Shown here piece after piece: positions 48,791 through 57,228 of a stretch of 64,000 bases of DNA. Each line of letters opens with the position of its first letter. The first letter of the stretch is position 1. Under the pieces are notes generated by a model, which saw only the letters and a program-made list of their open reading frames with translations, did not search any database and was not told the DNA's origin. Source of the DNA: Marinobacter pelagius (GTDB lineage Bacteria; Pseudomonadota; Gammaproteobacteria; Pseudomonadales; Oleiphilaceae). The translations under genes and the position numbers were made by a program. The stretch is from NCBI RefSeq assembly GCF_900114925.1, contig NZ_FOUR01000003.1, positions 186,001 to 250,000 of the forward strand, given 5' to 3'.

Positions 48791-48901
48791 GGGCAGCCGG
48801 GGAGGGCTGTCCAAAACTGTGCGGAGCCATGGATGGCGGAGCTCAAGCGTCACAGGGACGTGCCGAAGGAGCGTGTTTTGGACAGCCCTCCCCGGCTGCC
48901 C
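48791..48901 (-). repeat. Conserved-head stem-loop element, copy 4 (head type II, inverted)
   Basis: The outer stem 48791-48817 pairs perfectly over 27 bp with 48875-48901. The 57-nt head at 48818-48874, read on the - strand, equals the copy 3 head except for one deleted base. Orientation is opposite to copies 1-3. It lies between the DUF1415 start and the ABC-F stop. Confidence 0.92.
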
Positions 48902-48921
48902 AGCCCCCAAAGGTCTGAGGC

Positions 48922-50508
48922 TTAAAGGTACCCCTGACTCCTGAGGTAATCGTCATAACTACCACTGAAGTCAGTCACCCCCTCGGGCTTCATTTCAACA
49001 ATCCGAGTAGCCAACGAAGAAACAAACTCCCGATCGTGGCTAACGAAAATCAGTGTACCCGGATAGTTCTCGAGCGCCAGGTTCAGCGCCTCGATGGACT
49101 CCATGTCGAGGTGGTTCGTCGGCTCATCCATCAGCATGACATTGGGCTTCTGCAGAATCAGCTTGCCGAACAGCATCCGGCCCTGTTCACCACCGGAAAT
49201 CACCCGCACCGATTTGCCAATGTCGTCACCGGAGAACAACATTCGTCCAAGGGTACCGCGAACCAGCTGCTCGCCACCCTTGGTCCACTGGGCCATCCAG
49301 TCGGTCAGGGTGTCGTCTTCGGCGAAGTCTGCGGTGTGGTCCTGGGCGAAGTAGCCTACTTCTGCGCTGTCGGTCCACTTTACCTCACCGCTGTCAGGTT
49401 TGTACGCGCCGGCCAGGCACTGCAGCAGCGTGGTCTTGCCGATGCCGTTAGGGCCGATGATCGCTACCCTCTCGCCTGCCTCGATCTGCAGGTCCAGGTT
49501 TTCGAACAAGGGCTTCTCATCGAAACCCTTGGTCAGCTTGTTCAGGGTCACCGCCTGGCGATGCAATTTCTTGCCCTGCTCGAAACGGATAAACGGGCTG
49601 ACACGGCTTGAGGGCTTCACCTCTTCAAGCTGGATCTTGTCGATCTGACGGGCGCGGGAGGTGGCCTGTTTGGCCTTGGAGGCGTTGGCGGAGAAGCGGC
49701 TGACGAACTGCTGGAGTTCGGCAATCTGCGCCTTCTTCTTGGCGTTGTCCGCCATCATGCGCTCGCGGGCCTGGGTGGCGGCGGTCATGTACTCATCGTA
49801 GTTGCCCGGAAACAGGCGCAGTTCGCCGTAGTCCAGGTCCGCCATGTGGGTGCACACGCTGTTCAGGAAGTGGCGGTCGTGGGAAATGATGATCATGGTG
49901 CTGTTGCGGGCCACCAGGATGTTTTCCAGCCAGCGGATGGTGTTGATGTCCAGGTGGTTGGTGGGCTCGTCCAGCAGCAGCACGTCCGGGTCGGAAAACA
50001 GCGCCTGGGCCAGCAGGACCCGCAGTTTCCAGCCCGGTGCCAGAGCGCTCATGGGGCCGTTGTGCTGTTCCAGGGGGATATCCAGGCCCAGCAGCAGTTC
50101 GCCGGCGCGGGACTCGGCGGTGTAGCCGTCCATTTCGGCGAACTGGATTTCCAGATCCGCCACGGCCATGCCGTCTTCCTCGCTCATTTCCGCCAGGGAG
50201 TAGATGCGGTCACGTTCCTTCTTGACGTTCCACAGCTCTTCATGGCCCATGATCACGGTGTCCATCACCGTGCAATCTTCATAGGCAAACTGGTCCTGGC
50301 GCAGTTTACCGAGCCGGATGTTGGGCTCCAGCATGACCTGGCCGGCCGAGGGCTCGAGGTCACCACCCAGGATCTTCATCAGTGTGGACTTGCCGCAGCC
50401 GTTGGCGCCGATCAGGCCGTAGCGGTTGCCGTTGCCGAATTTGGCGGAAACGTTTTCAAACAGGGGCTTTGCCCCGAACTGCATGGAGATATTGGCGGTG
50501 GAGATCAA
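48922..50508 (-). CDS. ybiT: ABC-F family ATPase YbiT
   Basis: Cytoplasmic ATPase with two nucleotide-binding domains and no membrane part, acting on the ribosome. It has 528 residues from TTG 50508 (reading [20 protein letters not shown]), matching the length and N-terminal pattern of E. coli YbiT; the much longer frame to 51054 overlaps divergent ppiC. Walker A motifs are GANGCGKST and GPNGIGKTT. The linker has [20 protein letters not shown] and [20 protein letters not shown]. Signature and Walker B parts include [13 protein letters not shown] and [13 protein letters not shown] in the second half, and [10 protein letters not shown] in the first. Relatives influence translation; the exact job is unresolved. 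Confidence 0.92.
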   Translation of the reverse strand: MISTANISMQFGAKPLFENVSAKFGNGNRYGLIGANGCGKSTLMKILGGDLEPSAGQVMLEPNIRLGKLRQDQFAYEDCTVMDTVIMGHEELWNVKKERDRIYSLAEMSEEDGMAVADLEIQFAEMDGYTAESRAGELLLGLDIPLEQHNGPMSALAPGWKLRVLLAQALFSDPDVLLLDEPTNHLDINTIRWLENILVARNSTMIIISHDRHFLNSVCTHMADLDYGELRLFPGNYDEYMTAATQARERMMADNAKKKAQIAELQQFVSRFSANASKAKQATSRARQIDKIQLEEVKPSSRVSPFIRFEQGKKLHRQAVTLNKLTKGFDEKPLFENLDLQIEAGERVAIIGPNGIGKTTLLQCLAGAYKPDSGEVKWTDSAEVGYFAQDHTADFAEDDTLTDWMAQWTKGGEQLVRGTLGRMLFSGDDIGKSVRVISGGEQGRMLFGKLILQKPNVMLMDEPTNHLDMESIEALNLALENYPGTLIFVSHDREFVSSLATRIVEMKPEGVTDFSGSYDDYLRSQGYL

Positions 50509-50691
50509 GAAAGAAACCTGTCGATGTGGGGCCGGCAGGGCGCCGGCAAAGAGAAACCCGGCATTGTACAGGTTTGCCGCCAGGACTGTGAGGCCGCAGA
50601 AACACGGATAAAAAGCGCTTGCCTCCGGCGGGCTGTGCGGGCAGCATTCCCGTTCTGACGTACCCATTAATCCTGACACAGGAAACTGATC

Positions 50692-50970
50692 ATGGCACAA
50701 GCAACTGCACGCCACATTCTGGTGGACAGCGAAGCAAAATGTGAAGAACTGAAGAAGGCCATCGAAGGCGGCCAGGATTTTGCCGAAGTGGCAAAGCAGC
50801 ACTCCTCCTGCCCCTCTGGGCGCAACGGCGGCGACCTGGGTTCTTTCGGCCCGGGCCAGATGGTGCCGGAGTTTGACAAGGCGGTATTCAACAGCGAACT
50901 GAACACCGTGATCGGTCCGATCAAGACCCAGTTCGGCTACCACCTGCTGGAAGTCACCAGCCGTAGCTGA
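50692..50970 (+). CDS. ppiC: Peptidyl-prolyl cis-trans isomerase C (parvulin)
   Basis: Cytoplasmic single-domain parvulin of 92 residues that isomerises X-Pro bonds. [20 protein letters not shown] is the first His/Cys region, [20 protein letters not shown] the active-site loop and [17 protein letters not shown] the conserved Phe/Met/Phe pocket. The C-terminus is [14 protein letters not shown], with the last His. All catalytic-cleft residues are present. Its stop overlaps the start of the VanZ-like gene by one base (TGATG), which suggests coupled translation. It is divergent from ybiT. Confidence 0.95.
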   Translation: MAQATARHILVDSEAKCEELKKAIEGGQDFAEVAKQHSSCPSGRNGGDLGSFGPGQMVPEFDKAVFNSELNTVIGPIKTQFGYHLLEVTSRS

Positions 50971-51920
50971 TGGGTTCTGGCGCCACCCCGGAATGGCTCC
51001 GCAAAGGCCAGCGATTGCAAATACTGGCCTTTGTGGGTGCTGCGGGGGTGGCACCGCTGCTGTTTATCGGCGGCCCGGACTGGGCATCAGGTCCTTTTTA
51101 CCGGTCCGCCTGGAATCTCGGCCATATCGGCCTCTTTGCCCTTCTGACCCTCGCGTTTAAACCCTGGCAATGGCTCGCAGGCTGGCGACTCTGGTTGGCC
51201 ACCACCGCGGCAGTCCTGTTGCTGGGCATCCTGATCGAGTGGTTGCAGTCCGGAACGGATCGGCAGGCTGACGGGCACGACATTCTGAGAAATCTGCTGG
51301 GGGTCTGGCTTGTACTCGCCTGGCGGCCGGTCGTTTCCCGCCGCACCCGCGCGGATGTGCGTTCCTGGTTTCTCCCGACAGTCACCGCACTGTTACTGCT
51401 GTTCGAACTTGGCACCATCGGCGCAGTCGCCGCTCGACAATGGCATGTCCACCACCAGCTTCCGCTGCTCTATGACTTCCGGAAAAACGACCCCGCCCCC
51501 TTCTGGACCGGCAACCCGGTTCCATCCGATCAACACAGCTCAAACCATCCCCAGAGTCTGAAGATTGAACTTGGTACGGGAACCTACTCCGGGATGTCGC
51601 TGAATAATCTGCCCGCCGACTGGCAAAGCTACGAACAGTTAATCATCACACTGTTCAATCCCGGGAGGGAACAGCTAGCACTTACCATCAGAATCAACGA
51701 CGTTGCCCATGACCGCGGCGACAATGCCTACAGCGATCGTTTCAACAGACGGCTGGTCCTTGATCCTGGCCCCAATACCTTCGCCATCAACCTCGATGAC
51801 GTCAGGAACGCGCCAGCGAGCAGGCTCATGGATATGGCCAAAGTGAGAAGACTGGGGCTTTTTGCCGTGCGCCTACCGGCGCCCCGAACGGTTTATTTGT
51901 CGGATCTGAGATTGAAATAG
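50970..51920 (+). CDS. VanZ-like membrane protein with C-terminal extracytoplasmic domain
   Basis: A 316-residue protein. About five N-terminal helices (about 18-155) carry the VanZ-like pattern: [34 protein letters not shown] and [16 protein letters not shown], with the E..Q.....D..DI..N.LG motif. The remaining 150 residues form a beta-rich domain ending [15 protein letters not shown], probably a carbohydrate-binding-like sandwich outside the membrane. The fusion is less common than plain VanZ. It is coupled to ppiC. Function is unknown. Confidence 0.8.
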   Translation: MGSGATPEWLRKGQRLQILAFVGAAGVAPLLFIGGPDWASGPFYRSAWNLGHIGLFALLTLAFKPWQWLAGWRLWLATTAAVLLLGILIEWLQSGTDRQADGHDILRNLLGVWLVLAWRPVVSRRTRADVRSWFLPTVTALLLLFELGTIGAVAARQWHVHHQLPLLYDFRKNDPAPFWTGNPVPSDQHSSNHPQSLKIELGTGTYSGMSLNNLPADWQSYEQLIITLFNPGREQLALTIRINDVAHDRGDNAYSDRFNRRLVLDPGPNTFAINLDDVRNAPASRLMDMAKVRRLGLFAVRLPAPRTVYLSDLRLK

Positions 51921-51932
51921 CTAATCAGGAGG

Positions 51933-53114
51933 CTAGCCGAGGGTCCAGGGATTGCGGGTGATCGGCTCCGCACCGTCGTCCGTGACCAGGATGGTCTCGC
52001 TACAGCCTATGCCCCACTGGTTGGGAATGCGCAGGCAAATGGGTAGATGGAAGACCATGCCCGCTCGGAATTCCATGTTGCCGCCCCGGGCGATGAAGCC
52101 CGAGCCTTCGACCCAGGAAGGCGGGAACTGGGCACCGACCGTATAGCCGAATACTCCGGAGAAGAACACCTTGTCGGCCAGCGGCTGCAGCGCCCGTTCG
52201 GCGTCATGGGCGGCCTGATCAAAGGTAACGCCAGGGCGAATCGAGTTCAGCAGCGTGTCCACAATGCGTCGACAACCGTCGTGGACCCGCTCCATTTCAG
52301 AGGAGGGCCGCGCTCCGGCCACAATGGTCCGCATCATGGGTGCCGTGTAGCGCTGCCAGGCGGATCCGAATTCCAGGAATACCGGATCCCCTTCCTGTAT
52401 CACTGTGCGCTTGTGGTTGCAGTGAATCACGCTGCTGCGCCGCCCGGTGGTGACGATCGGCTGCATGCTCATGAATTCACTGCCGGCTTCCAGCAGGGCC
52501 CGGGCACCGACTGCGGCAATGTCATTATCCGTGACACCGGGGCGGACCGCCGCCACTGCAGCTTCGAGCCCTTCGGCGGTTATCCTGGCACTTTCCCGCA
52601 GCAAGCCGATCTCGGCCTGCGACTTCACGATCCGGATCTTTTTCAGCAGGCCACCGTTGTTGAGGAACCGGACACCGGGCATCCGTGCCTTGAGTCCTTC
52701 CAGCACTCCCTGGCGCAGGGAGCCGTGCCAGGCATCGATGCCGACAGTTTCAACACCGTCGTTGAGGATCTGCACGAGCGGTTCCAGCACTTCGCCGATA
52801 CCCTCCCAGCGGTAGCCGCTGACCCGGGCAACACGGGTGGTGACCATGGCCGGCCCCATTTCGATGGAGGGCACCTGCAACAGGAGCTCTTCCTGGGTGA
52901 CCACCAGGGCGACATGGACAGACACCTCGAAGGTGCTATAACCGGTCAGGTAGAAGATGTCGGAAGGATCGGTCAGCAGCAGCGCCCCGAAGTCTTCCCG
53001 GGCCATCCGATCCCGGACACGGGCCAGTCGCTGGTCAAACTCCTTTTCGGTAAACGGGCACTCCAACCCTCTGAGTTGCGAGGACAAGGCTTTCTGATAG
53101 GCATTGAAATCCAT
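51933..53114 (-). CDS. M24 family creatinase/ectoine-hydrolase-like protein
   Basis: A pita-bread-fold hydrolase of 393 residues from ATG 53114, with GGAGAG five bases upstream; the start at 53135 lies in the promoter. The N-terminal creatinase domain has LLTDPSDIFYLTGYSTFEVS. In the catalytic domain the usual metal ligands are mostly replaced: FLEFG instead of the first Asp site, RYTAPMMRT instead of the second Asp site, FGYTVG instead of the His site and GMVFHLP instead of the first Glu site. This is the pattern of non-metal creatinase and DoeA-type enzymes rather than of aminopeptidase P. The substrate is unproven; ectoine or a guanidino/amide compound is plausible. No doeB gene is adjacent. 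Confidence 0.8.
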   Translation of the reverse strand: MDFNAYQKALSSQLRGLECPFTEKEFDQRLARVRDRMAREDFGALLLTDPSDIFYLTGYSTFEVSVHVALVVTQEELLLQVPSIEMGPAMVTTRVARVSGYRWEGIGEVLEPLVQILNDGVETVGIDAWHGSLRQGVLEGLKARMPGVRFLNNGGLLKKIRIVKSQAEIGLLRESARITAEGLEAAVAAVRPGVTDNDIAAVGARALLEAGSEFMSMQPIVTTGRRSSVIHCNHKRTVIQEGDPVFLEFGSAWQRYTAPMMRTIVAGARPSSEMERVHDGCRRIVDTLLNSIRPGVTFDQAAHDAERALQPLADKVFFSGVFGYTVGAQFPPSWVEGSGFIARGGNMEFRAGMVFHLPICLRIPNQWGIGCSETILVTDDGAEPITRNPWTLG

Positions 53115-53211
53115 AGCGACTCTCCCCACTCGCATATACTAGGGAGAGTGGACCGAAATCGCGCTTTGTACAAACTTCACACACCGGAAAATTCAATTAC
53201 CGGGAGCAGGT

Positions 53212-54291
53212 ATGGACTGCAAACGACAGCCCAGCGGAGCGGTACAGGTCAGCGTTGAGCTGGGCGCCCTGACCAGCGTGGCCAAAGACCCCCAGGTGGC
53301 GGTTCGAGTTGGGCCGGTGGTGGCCTCCCTGGTCAACGGCGTGGGCGGTGACCCGCTGTTGCAGTTACGGCTGCTCCATGAATCCCGGAGCCTGCTGTTT
53401 GATCTGGGCGATACCGGCCGTATGCCCCTGCGCTCCGCCCACCAGGTCAGTGATGTCTTTATCAGCCATTGCCACGCTGACCACATCGGCGGATTCATGT
53501 GGTTCCTGCGCAGCCGCATCGGCCACTTTCCACCCTGCCGGTTGTTCGGACCGCCCGGGCTGATGCGGCACATCACCGGCATGATCAGCGGCATCCTGTG
53601 GGACCGGGTCGAGGACCGGGGCCCGCGGTTCGTGGTTCACGAGTGGCATGGGGATCATTTAAAGCGCTGGAAGATCACCGCCGGCGATCCGGCACCGACA
53701 CCCCTGGAGGATCAGCCCACGCCCGACGGTGTGCTTTACCGGGAGCCGGAATTCCAGGTGCGCGCGGCATTGCTGGACCATGGCACCCCGGTTCTGGCTT
53801 ACGCCTGGGAGCCCTTCGGCAAGCTTCAGGTGCGCAACGACCGTCTTAAGGCGATGGGGTTGCAACCGGGACCATGGCTGCACGATCTGAAAATGGCGGT
53901 GTTGCGCAAACGGCCTGACGAGCTGATTTCACCGGATGCCTCATGCACCTGGCGAGCAGAGGACCTGGCTCGCAAGCTCCTGATCCAGGCACCAGGGGAA
54001 AAGGTGGTCTATGGCACAGACTTCGCGGATACCCCGGAAAACATCGAGAAAATGACCGCCCTCGCCCACGGCGCCCACACCCTGTTCTGCGAGGCCTCGT
54101 TCATGAACACGGACGAGGCCCAGGCCCACCGGACCCACCACCTAACTACCCGGGCCTGCGCCCGGATTGCCAACGGGGCGCAGGTCCGGCAACTGATCGC
54201 GTTCCATTTTTCCCACCGCTATGAACGCAAACGGGAGGCCGTTTACCGGGAACTGCAGGAGTTTACTGACCGCCTGGTGATTCCGGACTGA
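53212..54291 (+). CDS. RNase Z-like metallo-beta-lactamase-fold hydrolase
   Basis: A 359-residue metal-dependent hydrolase. The first motif is VFISHCHADHIGGFMWFLRS, the HxHxDH Zn motif. LLDHGTPVLAYAWEP and VVYGTDFADTPENIEKMTAL supply later ligands; LIAFHFSHRYERKREAVYRE is the last His region. The pattern follows RNase Z/ElaC with the late H-S-R, but the N-terminus and the loop around GILWDRVEDRGPRFVVHEWH are longer than in plain RNase Z. Thus tRNA 3' processing is possible but not shown. Its 3' end overlaps the convergent DUF2059 gene by 29 bp. It is divergent from the M24 gene. Confidence 0.83.
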   Translation: MDCKRQPSGAVQVSVELGALTSVAKDPQVAVRVGPVVASLVNGVGGDPLLQLRLLHESRSLLFDLGDTGRMPLRSAHQVSDVFISHCHADHIGGFMWFLRSRIGHFPPCRLFGPPGLMRHITGMISGILWDRVEDRGPRFVVHEWHGDHLKRWKITAGDPAPTPLEDQPTPDGVLYREPEFQVRAALLDHGTPVLAYAWEPFGKLQVRNDRLKAMGLQPGPWLHDLKMAVLRKRPDELISPDASCTWRAEDLARKLLIQAPGEKVVYGTDFADTPENIEKMTALAHGAHTLFCEASFMNTDEAQAHRTHHLTTRACARIANGAQVRQLIAFHFSHRYERKREAVYRELQEFTDRLVIPD

Positions 54292-55093
54292 GGAAGCGGG
54301 ACATCTGCTTGCCTACGCTTTCCACCGGTTCGGTAATGGCCTGCTGGATACTGTTGGTAACCACACGGGAAAATGCCGAACCGGCGTCACTTTCCAGGAA
54401 GTCCAGGTACAGGCCCAGCTCCTGGTCACTGACGTGACGGTAGGTATACAGATAGCTATCGTAGACCTGCTGTTCCATCATGCCGCGCAGCATGCTCCGC
54501 TGCCCCTCGATACGCTGGCGCAGTTGCTCGTAGTGCACGGAGTCGGTGCTCAGCGCGGCCATCGCTGTCGCCATACCCAACTGCACGGCAATGGACGCGT
54601 CCACGGCACTTTCGGTGGCACGGGACGCGCGATCAAACCGGTCAAACATTCGGGCCCTTTCGGTACCCTGGTACTTTTCATTCAGGGCCGAGGCCTGTGC
54701 CCGAACCTCCTGCCAGCTGTCGGGGGCCGATGCGGCGATTTCCGCTTCGGCTATCTTCCGCGCCACGGGTGTCTCATACCAGTCACGCACGGATTCCAGC
54801 TGCGCATCCGAGAGGTTCTCATCCAGGTCGGCGATGATCTGGCGTTCAATGTCCTCGGCCCGGAAACTGCTGCTGACAATATGCCCCAGAGTTTCGGCCA
54901 CCATCGGCGGTACCTGGCCACTGCGCTTCATGCCCTCGCGAATCCCCTGGCTCATCATCGCCGGGTATTGGGCAACGATATCGTCTATGGGAGACGCCGC
55001 CAGCACCTGTTGGGCGCTCGGGGCGGCATGGGCCATCCCGCCAGCCAGCAGTGTTGCGACTAAAAGAGGTTTAACTAGGGTGCCAAGTCTCAT
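54263..55093 (-). CDS. DUF2059 family periplasmic protein
   Basis: An exported helical protein of 276 residues. The signal peptide RLGTLVKPLLVATLLAGGMA ends in AHAA. Two DUF2059-like blocks follow: IERQIIADLDENLSDAQLES with VRDWYETPVARKIAEAEIAA, and RGMMEQQVYDSYLYTYRHVS with DQELGLYLDFLESDAGSAFS. The Y...P....I.EAE pattern, where a short amphipathic helix is repeated, is typical. Function is unknown. It overlaps the RNase Z-like gene by 29 bp at the 3' end and is divergent from the SLT-like gene. Confidence 0.85.
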   Translation of the reverse strand: MRLGTLVKPLLVATLLAGGMAHAAPSAQQVLAASPIDDIVAQYPAMMSQGIREGMKRSGQVPPMVAETLGHIVSSSFRAEDIERQIIADLDENLSDAQLESVRDWYETPVARKIAEAEIAASAPDSWQEVRAQASALNEKYQGTERARMFDRFDRASRATESAVDASIAVQLGMATAMAALSTDSVHYEQLRQRIEGQRSMLRGMMEQQVYDSYLYTYRHVSDQELGLYLDFLESDAGSAFSRVVTNSIQQAITEPVESVGKQMSRFLSPESPGGQ

Positions 55094-55183
55094 TTCACTA
55101 TTATCCTGGGTTGGGAATACCGCCGTTTATGACACGGCCGCAGGCCCCTCAGCAAGCCATTCAGAGCCCCGGGAGATGACAGT

Positions 55184-55912
55184 TTGGTAGGGAAATCGCG
55201 CAAACCACGCCCCCGGCGCAGACAGCGTCGCGGCAAGCGCCTTAATGTGTGGCGTGCGCGGGCAAAGTGGTACGGATTACCCGTGCTGGGCTTGCTGGTG
55301 GGCGTGTGGGCTACCCTCCGGTTCAGCCTGCTCGCCCCGGATCCGCCCGCCAACCCGGACAACCTGTGCGAGATTTTCCGGGAACACACCGTCTGGTACG
55401 ACTACGCCCGTGCCTCCCAGGAAAAATGGGGGACGCCCATCGCCACCCAGATGGCCTTCGTGTATTACGAATCCTCGTTCCGTAGTCACGCCCGGCCGCC
55501 GCGGACCCTGCTCTGGGGACTGATCCCATGGACCCGGCCTACCACAGCCTTCGGCTACGCCCAGGCGCTGGATCCGGCCTGGCGGGAATATCTGGCAGCC
55601 AACGATGGCGGCTGGCTGACCGTACGCTCGGACATGGCATACGCACTGGATTTCGTGGGCTGGTACAACCGCCTGAGCCATGAACACCTGGGTATTCCCT
55701 TCACGGCTCCCCGGGAACTCTACCTGGCCTACCATGAAGGTCGCGGCGGCTATACCCGCAGAACCTATGACCAGAAGCCGGAGATCCAGGCACTCGCAGC
55801 CCGGGTCCGCAGCCGGGCGTTCCGTTACCATAACCAGCTACAGCAGTGCGAACAGGAGTTCCAGTGCTGGCGCTGGTACCAGTTCTGGCCCTTCTGCCGG
55901 GCGGAGCAGTGA
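55184..55912 (+). CDS. SLT/lysozyme-fold membrane protein
   Basis: A 242-residue protein with a TTG start at 55184 (GGGAG eight bases upstream). The N-terminus is very basic (GKSRKPRPRRRQRRGKRLNV), then one helix (about 31-50), so the rest is periplasmic. The catalytic-like segment AFVYYESSFRSHARPP has the glutamate seen in soluble lytic transglycosylase domains, and FGYAQALDPAWREYLAANDG follows in the expected order. YLAYHEGRGGYTRRTYDQKP resembles the later SLT motif. It may cut peptidoglycan, but the family (transglycosylase-SLT-like protein of marine gammaproteobacteria) is not characterised to my knowledge. It abuts the convergent LysR gene. Confidence 0.72.
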   Translation: MVGKSRKPRPRRRQRRGKRLNVWRARAKWYGLPVLGLLVGVWATLRFSLLAPDPPANPDNLCEIFREHTVWYDYARASQEKWGTPIATQMAFVYYESSFRSHARPPRTLLWGLIPWTRPTTAFGYAQALDPAWREYLAANDGGWLTVRSDMAYALDFVGWYNRLSHEHLGIPFTAPRELYLAYHEGRGGYTRRTYDQKPEIQALAARVRSRAFRYHNQLQQCEQEFQCWRWYQFWPFCRAEQ

Positions 55913-56812
55913 TCAGAAGGTGGTGCTGATCTCGATTGCCGATTCCAGCGCCCGCAGCCGATCCACCAGGAATTCCATGACGATACGCACCCGGGCCATC
56001 TGCTGGGTATCCTGGTTGACGTGCAACCACAGATCCACGCTTTCACCTTCCAGCGGATCCGATAACCGCCTCAGCTCTTTGGCGCTCTCACCGACATAAC
56101 AGGGCAACACCGCCAGTCCGGCGCCGGCCTTCGCCAGGGCGGCCATGGACTGCAGGCTGTTGCAGCGGATCACCGAGGTAATATTCTTCAGGTGCTTGCG
56201 GTACCAGCGCCCGGTCGCCAACTGACTGAAGGTCTCGTCCGGGATGATCCAGAGGCAGTCCTCCGGCCGGTTATCGATGTCCATATCCCGGTTGCGTCGG
56301 CAATAGCGGGCGGAACCGTAGACCGCGGATTCAACAGCTGCAATGCGTTCCCCCTCCAGCGTGGCCTGGGGCTTGTTCTCAGGCCGGAGGGTGAGATCTG
56401 CCTCCCGGTGTGAGAGGTTGGCCACGTCGTTGTCGGTGAGCACTTCCAGCTCGATATCCGGAAACTCCCGGACCAGCTCCGCCAGGATCGGACTAAGCAG
56501 CTCGTTCAGCATCATGTCCTCGGCCGCGATCCGGACCTTACCCACTGGTGCGGAATCTCCGCCGACCAGCTTGCGCTCCAGGTTTTCCATGTCCGTGGCC
56601 AGCCTTTCGGCCTCCCGGAATGCCATTTCTCCTACTGGCGTCAGCTGCAATCCGTTCTGATTGCGTTCAAAAAACTGCACACCCAAAGACTCTTCCATCT
56701 GATCAAGTCGTCTCAGAACAGTGGTTTGGTGTACACCCAGCAATTCACCGGCCTTTGCAAGCGTTCCGCCTATTGCAAGAGCCCTAATATATCGAAGATA
56801 ATCCCAGTCCAT
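55913..56812 (-). CDS. LysR-family transcriptional regulator
   Basis: DNA-binding regulator of 299 residues. The N-terminal HTH (about 1-60) is MDWDYLRYIRALAIGGTLAK with AGELLGVHQTTVLRRLDQME. The effector domain has RIAAEDMMLNELLSPILAEL and ALAKAGAGLAVLPCYVGESA. It is of the group related to regulators with a short recognition helix and a full-length substrate-binding domain. The ATG at 56812 is chosen over GTG 56818; neither has a clear ribosome site. It is divergent from the small gene at 56943, which it may regulate. The inducer is unknown. Confidence 0.9.
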   Translation of the reverse strand: MDWDYLRYIRALAIGGTLAKAGELLGVHQTTVLRRLDQMEESLGVQFFERNQNGLQLTPVGEMAFREAERLATDMENLERKLVGGDSAPVGKVRIAAEDMMLNELLSPILAELVREFPDIELEVLTDNDVANLSHREADLTLRPENKPQATLEGERIAAVESAVYGSARYCRRNRDMDIDNRPEDCLWIIPDETFSQLATGRWYRKHLKNITSVIRCNSLQSMAALAKAGAGLAVLPCYVGESAKELRRLSDPLEGESVDLWLHVNQDTQQMARVRIVMEFLVDRLRALESAIEISTTF

Positions 56813-56942
56813 AATCACTGCATATTTGCAACGCGGATACGGAGTTTAACGTATTCAAGCTGCAAAAAAGAATCCTTAGAATAGTCCGTAAATTAAAGGT
56901 AGATCGCTAATCAATCCACCCAATGAAAAGGAGGAAGGCGCT

Positions 56943-57137
56943 ATGACTCAGAACCATATCGCAACCGTAAACCCGCTGCCGTCCAGTATCCTCCACAACA
57001 GTGCTGAGGTCAGGCGCCAGTATACCCGTACTGCAGCAAAGCAGGCGGTGCAGTTTATCAGTCGCAAGGTGCGCATTTTCAACCGCAAGGCGGCGGTTGT
57101 GGCTCAGGATATGCCTCAGGTTCAGGGTGGACACTGA
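56943..57137 (+). CDS. Small basic hypothetical protein (64 residues)
   Basis: A short gene with a strong ribosome site, GGAGG eight bases before ATG 56943, and a very good terminator after it. The product is basic and polar: MTQNHIATVNPLPSSILHNS, then RRQYTRTAAKQAVQFISRKV and RIFNRKAAVV. No family is recognised. A promoter must lie in the 124 bp after LysR, so it is probably an independent gene, perhaps under control of that LysR protein. Confidence 0.65.
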   Translation: MTQNHIATVNPLPSSILHNSAEVRRQYTRTAAKQAVQFISRKVRIFNRKAAVVAQDMPQVQGGH

Positions 57138-57175
57138 TTCACTACAGGTGATTCAGGTCAGAGAACAGCCCAAAG

Positions 57176-57208
57176 AAAAACGCCGGCGAGCAATCGCCGG
57201 CGTTTTTT
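57176..57208. terminator. Strong bidirectional terminator
   Basis: AAAAACGCCGGCGA pairs with TCGCCGGCGTTTTTT around a short GCAA loop. A-run before and T-run after make it work for the + strand small gene and for the - strand acyl-CoA ligase. Confidence 0.92.
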
Positions 57209-57228
57209 GTTGGCTCAAAGGAAAGTGA

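Noticed and set aside
50509..51054. N-terminal extension of the ABC-F gene (710 residues in total)
   Set aside because: It would overlap divergent ppiC and has no homology to ABC-F proteins. TTG at 50508 gives the YbiT length and N-terminal pattern.
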